In this document: positions 10,960 through 21,774 of the stretch, piece by piece
Layout of the letters: every line of letters begins with the position of its first letter
How positions within the stretch are numbered: position 1 is the stretch's first letter
Source of the DNA: Scilla litardierei
Lineage: Eukaryota; Streptophyta; Magnoliopsida; Asparagales; Asparagaceae
Reading direction: 5' to 3'
Assembly (NCBI GenBank): GCA_030789695.1
Contig: CM061138.1
Location: 17,308,214-17,372,213 of the forward strand
Length of the DNA: 64,000 nucleotides
Program-made: the position numbers and the translations under genes
The notes under the pieces: generated by a model
What the model saw: only the letters and a program-made list of their open reading frames with translations
The model's database searches: none
What the model was told of the DNA's origin: nothing

Positions 10960-12701
10960 TGTCACGCCCCGCTTCCCAAAAATGTGGAGGCGAGACGTGA
11001 GAAGGTCCGCTCATACTTGAAACTGTGAAACTCCAAGTCTGATAAGCGTATAAATTATCATATGGCAGGTCCTTGCAACGCAAACGAAACAACAATAATA
11101 ATAAAGGAAAGTGACAAAAGAGAAATCTCTGAATATTCATTGAATGAATTACAATATCACAGAAAAGCCACCAGGCTAAATGAAAAAGGGTCTAAGGCCC
11201 AAACATGGCCAACAAAGTATAACATACATACAAGGGTGCCACGCACCAACAACTAACAACAAACCTAAAGAAAGAAGTGAACACGAGCGGTCTTCAAGAC
11301 AGGCCCCCGGTGTCCACTCACCACCACAGCAACATCAGCATCAGCAACATCATATCCCCTGCAACAAAGCTCTGGCTCGGCAACTAACATGCGACACCCA
11401 AAGAGAAAGGGGCACATGTCAGCAAGTCTAAAAGACTTGGGCAAGGAAACTGAAAGGAAGGTAAACTAGCAACCTAGCAGTTATAGTATGCATGACATGT
11501 CAGTTATAACATGAGTGCACAAGCAAGACATGGCGAGACAATAAGTACAAGAGAACAATTATCGGGACAAGACAAGAGTAGCCAAGCTACTAACAATCTC
11601 AATCATTTCACTAGTCATGTTTCAAGTTGTTTGTAGATGTTTACGCCTTACAGCTGAACGGTTGGGCATTCACGCTGAGTGGCCGCTTAACAACTACCCC
11701 CAAAACCCAGAGTTTACGCCTTACCACTGTAGTTGCTGATCGGGCAGACTCCCAGTTGATTGGCCGCTTAACTCTTACCCCCAATACCCACATGTATTCG
11801 AGCCAGGGTCCCCGCACACGAGCTCAGTAAATGAGCCAGGGTTTGCCCCGCACAGGAGCTCGCATTCTAGTTCACGATTCATAAACATTTGGCGTAGGGG
11901 TGCACCTAGCCGGAAACAAGCAATTCGGGCATTGGCTATCAACCAACACATGGCCCGCTTCTGGAACACGAGCCAGGAACACAAGCATTGTAGCGAAGCT
12001 ACGCATTCACGGAAACGCTTAAAGTATGCAATGACATGACAATTAATTTGCGTACCGTTAATGGAAATTAAACATGACATGGTAATTGAGCAACATGATA
12101 AATGTCGGAACTAGCTTCGTTGTCAAGCTAGTTCCCCAATTTGCGCCTAGGCAAGTATCATTTCGTCGCCTAGTCTCTTTTACGCCTACAACAAGCAAAT
12201 GGCCTAAAACATGGCCTAAACCCTAAGTGGCAAGTTTCACTTGCCTAGCACCGGGGATGACGATCAACGAGGGTTCGTCTCACGGATGCTAATCCACGGG
12301 GAGTCGCTGTTATGGAGAAACAACCATCAAAACAATATTCATTCATTAGGGTTTCACAAAAACACAACGGTTTATGAAAACATCAAGGAATCGAGTATTA
12401 CCATGTAGGGAACGGGAGAATAACGCCGAGCAACCACGGCGACGGAAGAAACGCTCCGGGGAACCTAGGGTTCAGATCTGGAAATGATTGGAGAAGTTTG
12501 GAGAAATAGGGTTTTGGGGGGATTTTGGGGATTTGGTGAGATTTTGGGAAAGATGAGAGGTTGAATGTGTTGAGGGAGAGTTTGGATGATGGATTTTGGG
12601 TTTGGGATGAAGGAATAATGGTTTGAGGAAGATAGGGGGCTCAATGGGGGAGAAATTAGGGTTTTAGGTCGTGAGGGAGGAGAAGAAAACGTTTGGAGGG
12701 G

Positions 12702-12710
12702 TATTTATAG
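12702..12710 (-). promoter_or_regulatory. Likely TATA box of element A 3' LTR
   Basis: On the minus strand CTATAAATACCCCTCC lies about 45 bases downstream of the palindromic array. The same text is at 19234-19242 in the other LTR. Confidence 0.6.
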
Positions 12711-12753
12711 AGATTGGTGGCGGCTAGGGCAAAACTAGGGTTTCCTGCACTGC

Positions 12754-13177
12754 TTAGTCGGTCAAAGACCAACTGCTGACCGACTAGTTTGAGAACTAGT
12801 CGGTCGGTTGACCAACGCAGACCGACTAAGTGTAAACAATAGCTCCAGTCGAAAACCTGAACTAAGAGTTAGTCGGTCGAAGAACAACTACTGACCGACT
12901 AGTTTGACAGCTAGTCGGTCGATGAACGTTCTTAGACCGACTAAGAGTGAACAGTAACTCGGCTGTACAGAAGAACTAGGAATTAGTCGGTCTGAGTACA
13001 AAACTTAACCGACTAGTTTGACAACTAGTCGGTCGAAAGATGAACTTAGACCGACTAAACAGATACAGTAACTTAAGTAAAATCAATCCAAGGAACTAGT
13101 CGGTTTGAGTAGAGTTGCCGACCGACTAGATCTCAATCTAGTCGGTTGGTTCCCCTTCTCGAACCAACTAAGATGCA
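12754..13177. repeat. Four-unit tandem array of palindromes in U3 of element A 3' LTR
   Basis: Units start near 12754, 12869, 12983 and 13097, a period of 114-115 bases. Each has TTAGTCGGTC, then GACCGACTAG, a loop of about 8 bases, CTAGTCGGTC and finally GACCGACTAA, giving nested inverted repeats. A spacer between units is partly conserved (AACAGTAACT). The array lies upstream of the presumed TATA box on the transcribed strand. An enhancer-like role is inferred by analogy with tandem U3 boxes of other plant retrotransposons. Confidence 0.9.
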
Positions 13178-13440
13178 CTAAAAGTGCCAATTCGAATCGC
13201 AGAGCTTCAGGAAGATTCCTATGGCTTCTAAGATCACTCTAACTCTAAGATATGAGCGATTTGAAGCTCGTCACGAATGACTTACTCCGAAATCGACGAT
13301 CGAAGGAAGAAGCTAGAAAATCACGACGAAACGATCGAAAGTGAAAGCTATGACGACGAAAACCACACATCCAAGGAGAAAATCCACCAAGCATATATTT
13401 TAATATAGATAATCCAATTACACAAAAACCAGTCGTTACA

Positions 13441-13480
13441 TCCTACCCACCTTAGAATAAAGTCCGTCCTCAGACTTTCT
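13441..13480 (-). promoter_or_regulatory. Polypurine tract block of element A
   Basis: On the minus strand GAGGACGGACTTTATTCT is followed by AAGGTGGGTAGGA at the LTR junction, the same block as in B and E. Confidence 0.85.
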
Positions 13481-16400
13481 AACATATCTAGTCGCCCTAG
13501 TAACTACCCTCAATCAATATCACATCAAAATTTCAACCAAGTACATTCATTTCAAGCGCTTATATATATATACTCTAGGTAGTCAATTATTAACACCACG
13601 GAAGTAAATATATATTCACGCACATAGTACACTTATAATTATTATAATCAAACAACTCCATTCACGTATTCAAATCATTCATATAGGCAAGTATATTCTA
13701 TATAGCTATAAAACACTTATTACACACTATATGAAAATAACCAAGTCTCTCTTACTTATATGAAAATAATTTCACACTAGAAAATACCATTGGAATCTAC
13801 ACGCATAGGTAACTACCTATGGACAAGACAATAAGAATACACTAGTCCCTATATCTCCTAGTATGCGCCAAACAATCAACATGCGAAATCACACCATACA
13901 ATTGTTAAAACAAGTTCACTATATCTAATATACATTCACCATCATTATAATTTCACAATTTATAGTCATTCAAATGCATGCACACATTTCACCATATTAT
14001 CACTTCATATATAGTCCTATAGCTATAATCACGACACACCACACATACCATAGTCACCAATTCCTATAACTATCACATACTTACCCGTGCATGGTGCACA
14101 CCCACACACGCTAATATTTCATTCATATATATACCAATCACACCACTATATGCTTAGCACATCTACGCACCTAGTGTAGCTAGCGCACATATATTCACGC
14201 AACCAAGTCCTTAGTGAATAACTATACCACAAGACCAACTCACATAACTATATATTGGTATAGCCACCCATAATCGTGTGTGTAACACAACCAGGCACAA
14301 ACAATCCAAACATTATACATACATCATCCATCACTATTCACCAACCACATACAATACACCAATGTACATAGAGTGTACCCACTCAAGCTTGAGTGAGACT
14401 CAAAATCATAGCGGAATAATTCCATACACATAACATAGCATCCATACATATGCCAATACTAGCTAATGCATACACGTCTACCAACATAACCACATACATA
14501 TCTAAATGTCAAACACCCTTAATATCTAACCAGGTAATATCACATATTTCAATCACTTCATATACCATGATATTATTACAAACATCAGCACACCTATAAT
14601 TACAATACTCTCCCTAATAAAAGTATTTACCTATAGTCACACCCAAGCATCGTATATCTTCATACCATATCCATCCACCTATAATTGGTACATCTATACA
14701 CATTCACTTCATACATAAATTAAGATATGCAGTAGTCGGGTATACCTCATGGTATACACGCATACAACATCTCATAAAAAAACAAGTAATACCAATCAAA
14801 CATTATAATCCTACTATCATATGTATATCACACTTACACTCATGCAGCTAATACATAACTACCTTCACACAATATACCAATACCAACCACAAACAACTTC
14901 ATATGCACCATGAAATTAAATACACTACGACGACACATCAAATTACACTAATGGGGCCCACCAAACTATATTAAGGTTGACACGGCGACGACAAGCTCTA
15001 TTGGCTAGACAAAAGGAAAGAAATTGAAATCAAAAGCGTAACGAATAGAAGGATCGAAAAGCATGAAAACGGATTGTGTAATGATGTAATGATGCTCCAT
15101 TATGGACACATGGAAAATAGTGTAAATAACATATTCTAAAATACGAAAAGTTTGAAAACCGTTATACTTCAAAGTTGGGAGTCCCTTTCCGTATAAAAAT
15201 ATTTAGAGGTCGACAAAACAAATTGTTTGAAATAAGTTTGAGTCGAATATACATAATAGGAGAAAACGGTTTATTGGCTTACGTAAAGTCATTAAAAGAA
15301 AGTAAATCATTCACACGAATTTTGAGGTCGTAGTTTAGAAAATATTACACGGTAGTAACTTAATAACGTTTGCAAAATTTTGAAATGAAATTAATTGAAA
15401 AATTTTAAACTCAGGTTGAATGCTTTCAAAATCCTTAAGCCAGGGAAAATTTAAAGTAATCAATATTGAAACTACTTTTAGAGGAATCAGGATTTGCCAA
15501 AAGAGACTGTTTTACACAAAGCTCTTAACATACGAGCACCACGAGCCTGGTGCTGATATATGAAAATAATTGAAATTCCATTTAGGTTAGAAATTATTCT
15601 AAAGGCATGTAGGGTGAACGGAAAGATAACAATAGCTTATTAGTAGTATTATCAAAATCTGTAGTGAAACTTTAAAAATCAAATTTATGGAGTGTCTAGA
15701 TCAGAAAAGGTTATGAAATAATGATTTTTACAAAAATCTGTAATAGGGGAAACGAGGAGCATAACGGTCGTAGTACTGATATATAAAAATTAATTGAAGT
15801 TCTACTTTAAAAATCATTTTTAGAAATATGTATGACGAATGGAAAGATAATAACATCTTAGTGGTATGGAAGTAAGTGGGGGGAAATATATACATATATA
15901 GAATTATTAAATTGGTAGTAAGCTTTAAAACCGAATTTTGGAGGTCTAAATCAGGAAAGGGTTTCGAAAAGTAATTTTACAAAATCTGAACTAGGGAAAA
16001 AGTTGAGCATAAAATCGACTCGCTGAAAGCTGAAGTCCCATGTGACTTGAAAGGTATATAAGAAGCAAACATGATGCGGTATTCGAATAAGTTTTAATGG
16101 AATAAGTAAGAAAAGAAAATTATAATTCATGTTAGGAAAAACAGAAGTACGGTTCAGAAGGAAATTGGTATATGAAAAGAGGCAAGTCATTTATATCGAT
16201 ATGAAAATATAGGCTGAAGAATATTATAAACTAATAATCAAAAAAATCTCGACAAAAGTTTCAATGTTTTAGAAAAGAACAAATAAATTTAAGTCGCGAA
16301 AGAGTACGAAACCTAATATATATATTAAAAGTTCGCGAACAAATTCAAACTTAGCGAAAGAGGAACATCGAAAATACTTTTAGGGGAAACAAGGATTTGC

Positions 16401-17460
16401 CACAAGAATGGGTTGGTAAAAGACTTGAAGTACGGGTACGACAAACTTGTAATTAGTATATATTCATAAATTAATTGGAGTCCTATTTATCTTGAAAGAA
16501 GTATTTTAAAGTACGTACGATAAATAGCTAAAATGAATTTCGCAATAGTAGAAAAGGTGGTGTATCGAATTATCGAAACAATACTAAAGTTTAAAATCAA
16601 GTGCAGACGATATATGTTAGAAAGATAGTTACCATATAGTAATTTAAAATTACGATCAAAAAGTCTTCAAATCTAAGAATGACTTTTAGCTCAAATGGAA
16701 GTAATGGAAATATATTGAAAGAAGGTTTAAAACAAAATTTAAAATCAAGTGGGAACTTTTAATAAGGGAAAATTTGAAAACGACTTTGGAAGAATCAAGA
16801 TTTGCAACGGGAAAGATTTGAAAGGTCAATGATAATAGTAAGGAGGGGATCATGTGAATCGAGGGCAATGAATGTGGTTGTGTGAGGCATGCACCTAAAT
16901 CACGATGCAAGAAAACCATGATGAAGATCTACGGTCAGTAACACCAAAGTGTAGTGACCAGGAAAGATTGAATCAGGGGGGGTTCTAATCATCGGGTTAA
17001 CTAAAGGCCAAGGGATTTGGTCGGATGATCAAAACATAAATACGCCTAGGTTATGACTTAGGAAAATCTACGAAAACCCCTACGGTCAACCAACCAAAGA
17101 TTATGGAACTAAGCGCTAAGACTCTCTAGGGCTAGACAGCGATGAAATGAGTTCAGCTTGGTCCGAAATTGATGAACCCAAGCGAGAGACCAAAGAATTC
17201 TAGAAGTCTATCCTAGTCCAAGCTAGACAGGAACCACTAAGGTAACTTCTACGACGACCAAATCAACTCCTAGCGGGGAGTCTAACTAACAATCAGGGGC
17301 CTCTAACTAGCAAGCACGGACGTCTAACTAAGTCTTCCTACCACCTAGTGACATAGGAGAACTACTAGACTCAAGGCTATAGACTCGGATGTTGCAATTT
17401 ATTTAATGGACATTCCATGGTTATTATCGTTGTTCCGATAATTCGCAATTGCAAGACGGA
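13481..17460 (-). other. Non-coding internal region of element A
   Basis: About 4 kb without recognisable gag or pol on either strand. It is homologous along most of its length to the inside of B, with insertions and deletions; near 14640-14880, for example, it has ACATA-rich text extra to B. Short open frames, such as the minus-strand ones at 15951-16190 and 16686-16919, are leucine- and phenylalanine-rich and show no family features. Confidence 0.75.
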
Positions 17461-17484
17461 CCTGCATGGGCCACCACTAAAACC
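17461..17484 (-). promoter_or_regulatory. Primer-binding-site position of element A
   Basis: On the minus strand GGTTTTAGTGGTGGCCCATG then CAGG follows the 5' LTR. It is identical to the motif in B over this stretch. Confidence 0.5.
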
Positions 17485-19972
17485 TGTCACGCCCCGCTTC
17501 CCAAAAATGTGGAGGCGAGACGTGAGAAGGTCCGCACAAACTTGAAGCTGTGAAGCTCCAAGTCTGATAAGCGTATAAAAACACTTATTATGGCAAGTCC
17601 TTGCAAAGCGAAACGAAACAACAATGATAATAAGGAAATGAGACGACATATTATTGAATCTCCAAATGTCCATGAACAAATTACAATATCGCAGAAAAGC
17701 CACCAGGCTAAAAGGAAAAGGGTCTAAGGCCCAAACATGGCCAACAAAGCATAACATACATACAGGGGTGCCACGCACCAACAACTAACAGCAAACCTAA
17801 GCAAAGAAGTGCACACGAGTGGTCTTCAAGACAGGCCCCTGGTGTCCACTCACCCCCACAGCAAACATCAGCATCTGTAACACCATATCCCCTGCAACAA
17901 AGCTCTGGCTCGGCAACTAACATGCGACACCCAAAGAGAAAGGGGCACATGTCAGCAAGTCTAAAAGACTTGGGCAAGGAAACTGAAAGGAAGGTAAACT
18001 ACCAACCTAGCAGTTATAGTATGCATGACATGGCAGTTATAACATGAGTGCACAAGCAAGACATGGCGAAACAATGAGTACAAGAGAACAATTATCGGGA
18101 CAAGACAAGAGTAGCCAAGCTACTAACAATCTCAATCAATTCACTATTCATGTTTCACTGTTGTTTGTAGGTGTTTACGCCTTACAGCTGAATGGTATAA
18201 CATTCACGCTGATTGGCCGCTTAACAACTACCCCCAAAACCCAGAGTTTACGCCTTACCACTGCAGTTGCTGATCGGGCAGACTCCCAGTTGATTGGCCG
18301 CTTAACTCTTACCCCCAATACCCACATGTAATCGAGCCAGGGTCCCCGCACACGAGCTCAGTAAATGAGCCAGGGTTGCCCCGCACAGGAGCTCGCATTC
18401 TAGTTCACGATTCATAAACATTTGGCGTAGGGGTGCACCTAGCCGGAAACAAGCAATTCGGGCATTGGCTATCAACCAACACATGGCCCGCTTCTGGAAC
18501 ACGAGCCAGGAACACAAGCATTGTAGCGAAGCTACGCATTCACGGAAACGCTTAAAGTATGCAATGACATGACAATTAATTTGCATACCGTTAATGGAAA
18601 TTAAACATGACATGGTAATTGTGCAACATGATAAATGTCGGAACTAGCTTCGTTGTCAAGCTAGTTCCCCAATTTGCGCCTAGGCGAGTATCATTTCGTC
18701 GCCTAGTCTCTTTTACGCCTACAACAAGCAAATGGCCTAAAACATGGCCTAAACCCTAAGTGGCAAGTTTCACTTGCCTAGCACCGGGGATGACGATCAA
18801 CGAGGGTTCGTCTCACGGATGCTAATCCACAGGGGAGTCGATGTTATGGAGAAACAACCATCAAAACAATATTCATTCATTAGGGTTTCACAAAAACACA
18901 ACGGTTTATGAAAACATCAAGGAATCGAGTATTACCATGTAGGGAACGGGAGAATAACGCCGAGCAACCACGGCGACGGAAGAAACGCTCCGGGGAACCT
19001 AGGGTTCAGATCTGGAAATGATAGGAGAAGTTTGGAGAAATAGGGTTTTGGTGGATTTTGGGGATTTGGTGAGATTTTGGGGAAGATGAGAGGTTGAATG
19101 TGTTGAGGGAGAGTTTGGATGATGGATTTTGGGTTTGGGATGAAGGAATAATGGTTTGAGGAAGATGGGGGCTCAATGGGGGAGAAATTAGGGTTTTAGG
19201 TCGTGAGGGAGGAGAAGAAAACGTTTGGAGGGGTATTTATAGAGATTGGTGGCGGCTAGGGCAAAACTAGGGTTTCCTGCACTGCTTAGTCGGTCAAAGA
19301 CCAACTGCTGACCGACTAGTTTGAGAACTAGTCGGTCGGTTGACCAACGCAGACCGACTAAGTGTAAACAGTAGCTCCAGTCGAAAACCTGAACTAAGAG
19401 TTAGTCGGTCGAAGAACAACTACTGACCGACTAGTTTGACAGCTAGTCGGTCGATGAACGTTCTTAGACCGACTAAGAGTGAACAGTAACTCGGCTGTAC
19501 AGAAGAACTAGGAATTAGTCGGTCTGAGTACAAAACTTAACCGACTAGTTTGACAACTAGTCGGTCGAAAGATGAACTTAGACCGACTAAACAGATACAG
19601 TAACTTAAGTAAAATCAATCCAAGGAACTAGTCGGTTTGAGTAGAGTTGCCGACCGACTAGATCTCAATCTAGTCGGTTGGTTCCCCTTCTCGAACCAAC
19701 TAAGATGCACTAAAAGTGCCAATTCGAATCGCAGAGCTTCGGGAAGATTCCTATGGCTTCTAAGATCACTCTAACTCTAAGATATGAGCGATTTGAAGCT
19801 CGTCACGAATGACTTACTCCGAAATCGACGATCGAAGGAAGAAGCTAGAAAATCACGACGAAACGATCGAAAGTGAAAGCTATGGCGACGAAAACCACAC
19901 ATCCAAGGAGAAAATCCACCAAGCATATATTTTAATATAGATAATCCAATTACACGAAAACCAGTCGTTACA
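17485..19972 (-). repeat. 5' LTR of element A
   Basis: It runs from tgtcacgccccgc to ccagtcgttaca, is nearly identical to 10960-13440, and ends at the TSD agtat. The palindromic array is at about 19289-19710 and the TATA-like box at 19234-19242 on the minus strand. Confidence 0.92.
19289..19710. repeat. Four-unit palindromic array in element A 5' LTR
   Basis: This is the second LTR copy of the array at 12754-13177, with the same spacing of about 114 bases and the same AGTCGGTC/GACCGACT arms. Confidence 0.9.
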
Positions 19973-20054
19973 AGTATAGTATGGAAGTAACAAGTAAAGT
20001 AAAGTACAAGTAGTAAGTAACAAGTGGTTGGTGTGACAGGTATTTACAAGTAAC

Positions 20055-20224
20055 AAGTACAAGGGATCACTCACACACATGTGAGCGCCCTATTGCCTGC
20101 AGGCTGTATTCAAGTACAAGGAATCACTCACACACATGTGAGTGCCCTATTGCCCGCAGGCAGTGTTCAAGTACAAGGGATCACCCACACACAGGTGAGT
20201 GCCATATTGCCCGCAGGCTGTGTT
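20055..20224. repeat. Minisatellite of about 57 bp, three copies
   Basis: Units start caagtacaagg at 20055, 20111 and 20168. Each contains a short palindrome around ctcacacacatgtgag, then a gccctattgcccgcagg stretch. They lie in the LTR of B and are absent in this form from A. Confidence 0.85.
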
Positions 20225-20354
20225 AAGCTCGTTTTCTGGACCACGAGCCAGAATTGTAATTGGCTTAGGGTTGTGCCCGCAAAGCAGGTGCCTAGCCGGA
20301 ACAAGTAGCACAAGTATGTAGCGGATGCTACACAATCACAATGGATATTTAATT

Positions 20355-20594
20355 ATGCAATGACATGAGCAGATATTCGCGTACCGTTAATTGAAATTAG
20401 ACATGACAGGCAAAATGCAATGACATGAACAGATATTTGCGTACCGTTAATGGAAATTAAACATGACAGGCAAAATGCAATGACATGAACAGATATTCGC
20501 GTACTGTTAATGGAAATTAAACATGACAGTTAAAGATGCATGGATGACATGTACAGTTAATGCGCGTGCCATTAATTGAAATTAAACGTGACAT
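20355..20594. repeat. Minisatellite of 60 bp, three good copies and one decayed
   Basis: Units start atgcaatgacatga at 20355, 20415 and 20475, and a degenerate fourth follows at about 20535. A's LTRs carry a single equivalent unit near 12028 and 18560, so the amplification is specific to B. Confidence 0.85.
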
Positions 20595-21296
20595 ACAAGC
20601 ATGATGAAGGTGACGGATCTAGCTTCGTTGTCAAGCTAGATCAATGGCGTCCAGACAGCTATCCTTTCACTGTCTAGTCTCTTTTACGCTAAAGCAAGGT
20701 AATGGCCTAAAGACATGACCCAAATCAAGAGATGCAATTTTCACTTGCCTGGCACCGGGGATGACGATCCACGAGGCAGATCACAAAATCGTTATTCTAC
20801 GGAGAGGATCACTGTTATGGAGAAACAACATCAAAACAATATTCAATCCGAATTTCGTAATAGAACCTACAACGTCTAATATCCATTTTTATTAGGGTTT
20901 CACAATATCAAATGTGGATTATAAGAATATTAAGGATCGAACACTACCGTATTGAAGCGAAAGATCGATGCCGAGCAAGCATGTCAACAGATGAACGATC
21001 CCGGAGAACTACTGCTCAGATCTGGAGGTGGAAGGAAAATCTGGAGAAAGGGAATTTGGGAGGGGTTTGAGGTCGGCCGGCGGCTAGAGGGGAGATGGCC
21101 GGTGCAATATGAGGGTGAGAGGGGTTCGGGAGGATGAAGGAATGGCTTGGGATGAAGGAGGAAGGGTTTGAGATGAAGGGGGATTAATGGGGGAAAGAAG
21201 AGGCTAAGAGATGAAAGAAAGAAGAATGAGAACGATCGGTTGCTTAAATAGAGAATGAAACGGCGGCTGGGACAAACCTAGAGTTTCGGGGGCGTT

Positions 21297-21700
21297 TAGT
21301 CGGTCAAAGAAGGGTGGTTGACCGACTAGTTTGGGAACTAGTCGGTCGGTCGTTCAACATGGACCGACTAAAAGCAAACATCGAAAGAAGGAATAAATCT
21401 GGGTGATGAGTTAGTCGGTCAAAGAAGGACTGTCGACCGACTAGTTTGGAATCTAGTCGGTCGGTGAGTGTTCATTAACCGACTAACGGTGAACAATAAC
21501 TTGGGTGAAAATTATCAAAGGAACTAGTCGGTCTGAGAGCACGTTCTGACCGACTAGTTTCACATGTAGTCGGTCGGTGGTTGTTCTTAGACCGACTAAG
21601 AGTAAACAGTAACTCCTGAAGAATTGATTTAATAAACTAGTCGGTTCCAGAAGAGTTCCTGACCGACTAGATTGGAATCTAGTCGGTTGGTCCTCCTTCT
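21297..21700. repeat. Four-unit palindromic array in element B 5' LTR
   Basis: It has the same AGTCGGTC / GACCGACT nested-palindrome design as in A, with a period of about 115, but with diverged loops and spacers. The arms are better conserved than the spacers. A TATA-like CTATTTAAGC on the minus strand is near 21243-21252. Confidence 0.88.
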
Positions 21701-21774
21701 TGAACCAACTAAAGTGCACAAAAAGTCTTGAATCGAAGCGCGAATCTTCGGGAAGATTCCTACGGCTTCTAAGA

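Larger units (their letters stand above)
10960..13440 (-). repeat. 3' LTR of element A
   Basis: The plus strand starts tgtcacgccccgc and ends ccagtcgttaca. On the minus strand it reads TGTAACGACTGG to GGGGCGTGACA. It contains the palindromic array (12754-13177) and, just beyond it, a presumed TATA box. Confidence 0.92.
10960..19972 (-). mobile_element. Element A: intact non-coding LTR retrotransposon inside B's LTR
   Basis: Two LTRs of about 2.48 kb (10960-13440 and 17485-19972) flank a 4.0 kb interior. The element is bounded by a perfect 5-bp TSD, agtat at 10955-10959 and 19973-19977. Polarity is minus because the polypurine tract adjoins the left LTR and the primer-site motif adjoins the right LTR. 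No coding frame is present. LTR copies are very similar by eye, for example 11500-12470 against 18030-19010, so the insertion is fairly recent and younger than B. Confidence 0.93.
19973..21774 (-). repeat. 5' LTR of element B, fragment 2 of 3
   Basis: This lies between the insertions of A (TSD agtat) and C (TSD taaga at 21770-21774). It contains two minisatellites and the palindromic array at about 21297-21700, which correspond in order to the structure of A's LTR but are clearly diverged from it. Confidence 0.85.

Noticed and set aside
10841..12080. Cys/Leu-rich frames in A and B LTRs (also at 17377-18613)
   Set aside because: They recur in each LTR copy with small changes, have no domain, and run through the presumed transcribed leader. 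Not supported as genes.
12754..13177. Regularly spaced repeats with the look of a CRISPR array
   Set aside because: Plant DNA, repeat arms are only about 10 bases and palindromic, units of 114 bases are imperfect, spacers are related to each other, and no cas-like gene is present. It is an LTR-internal tandem array.
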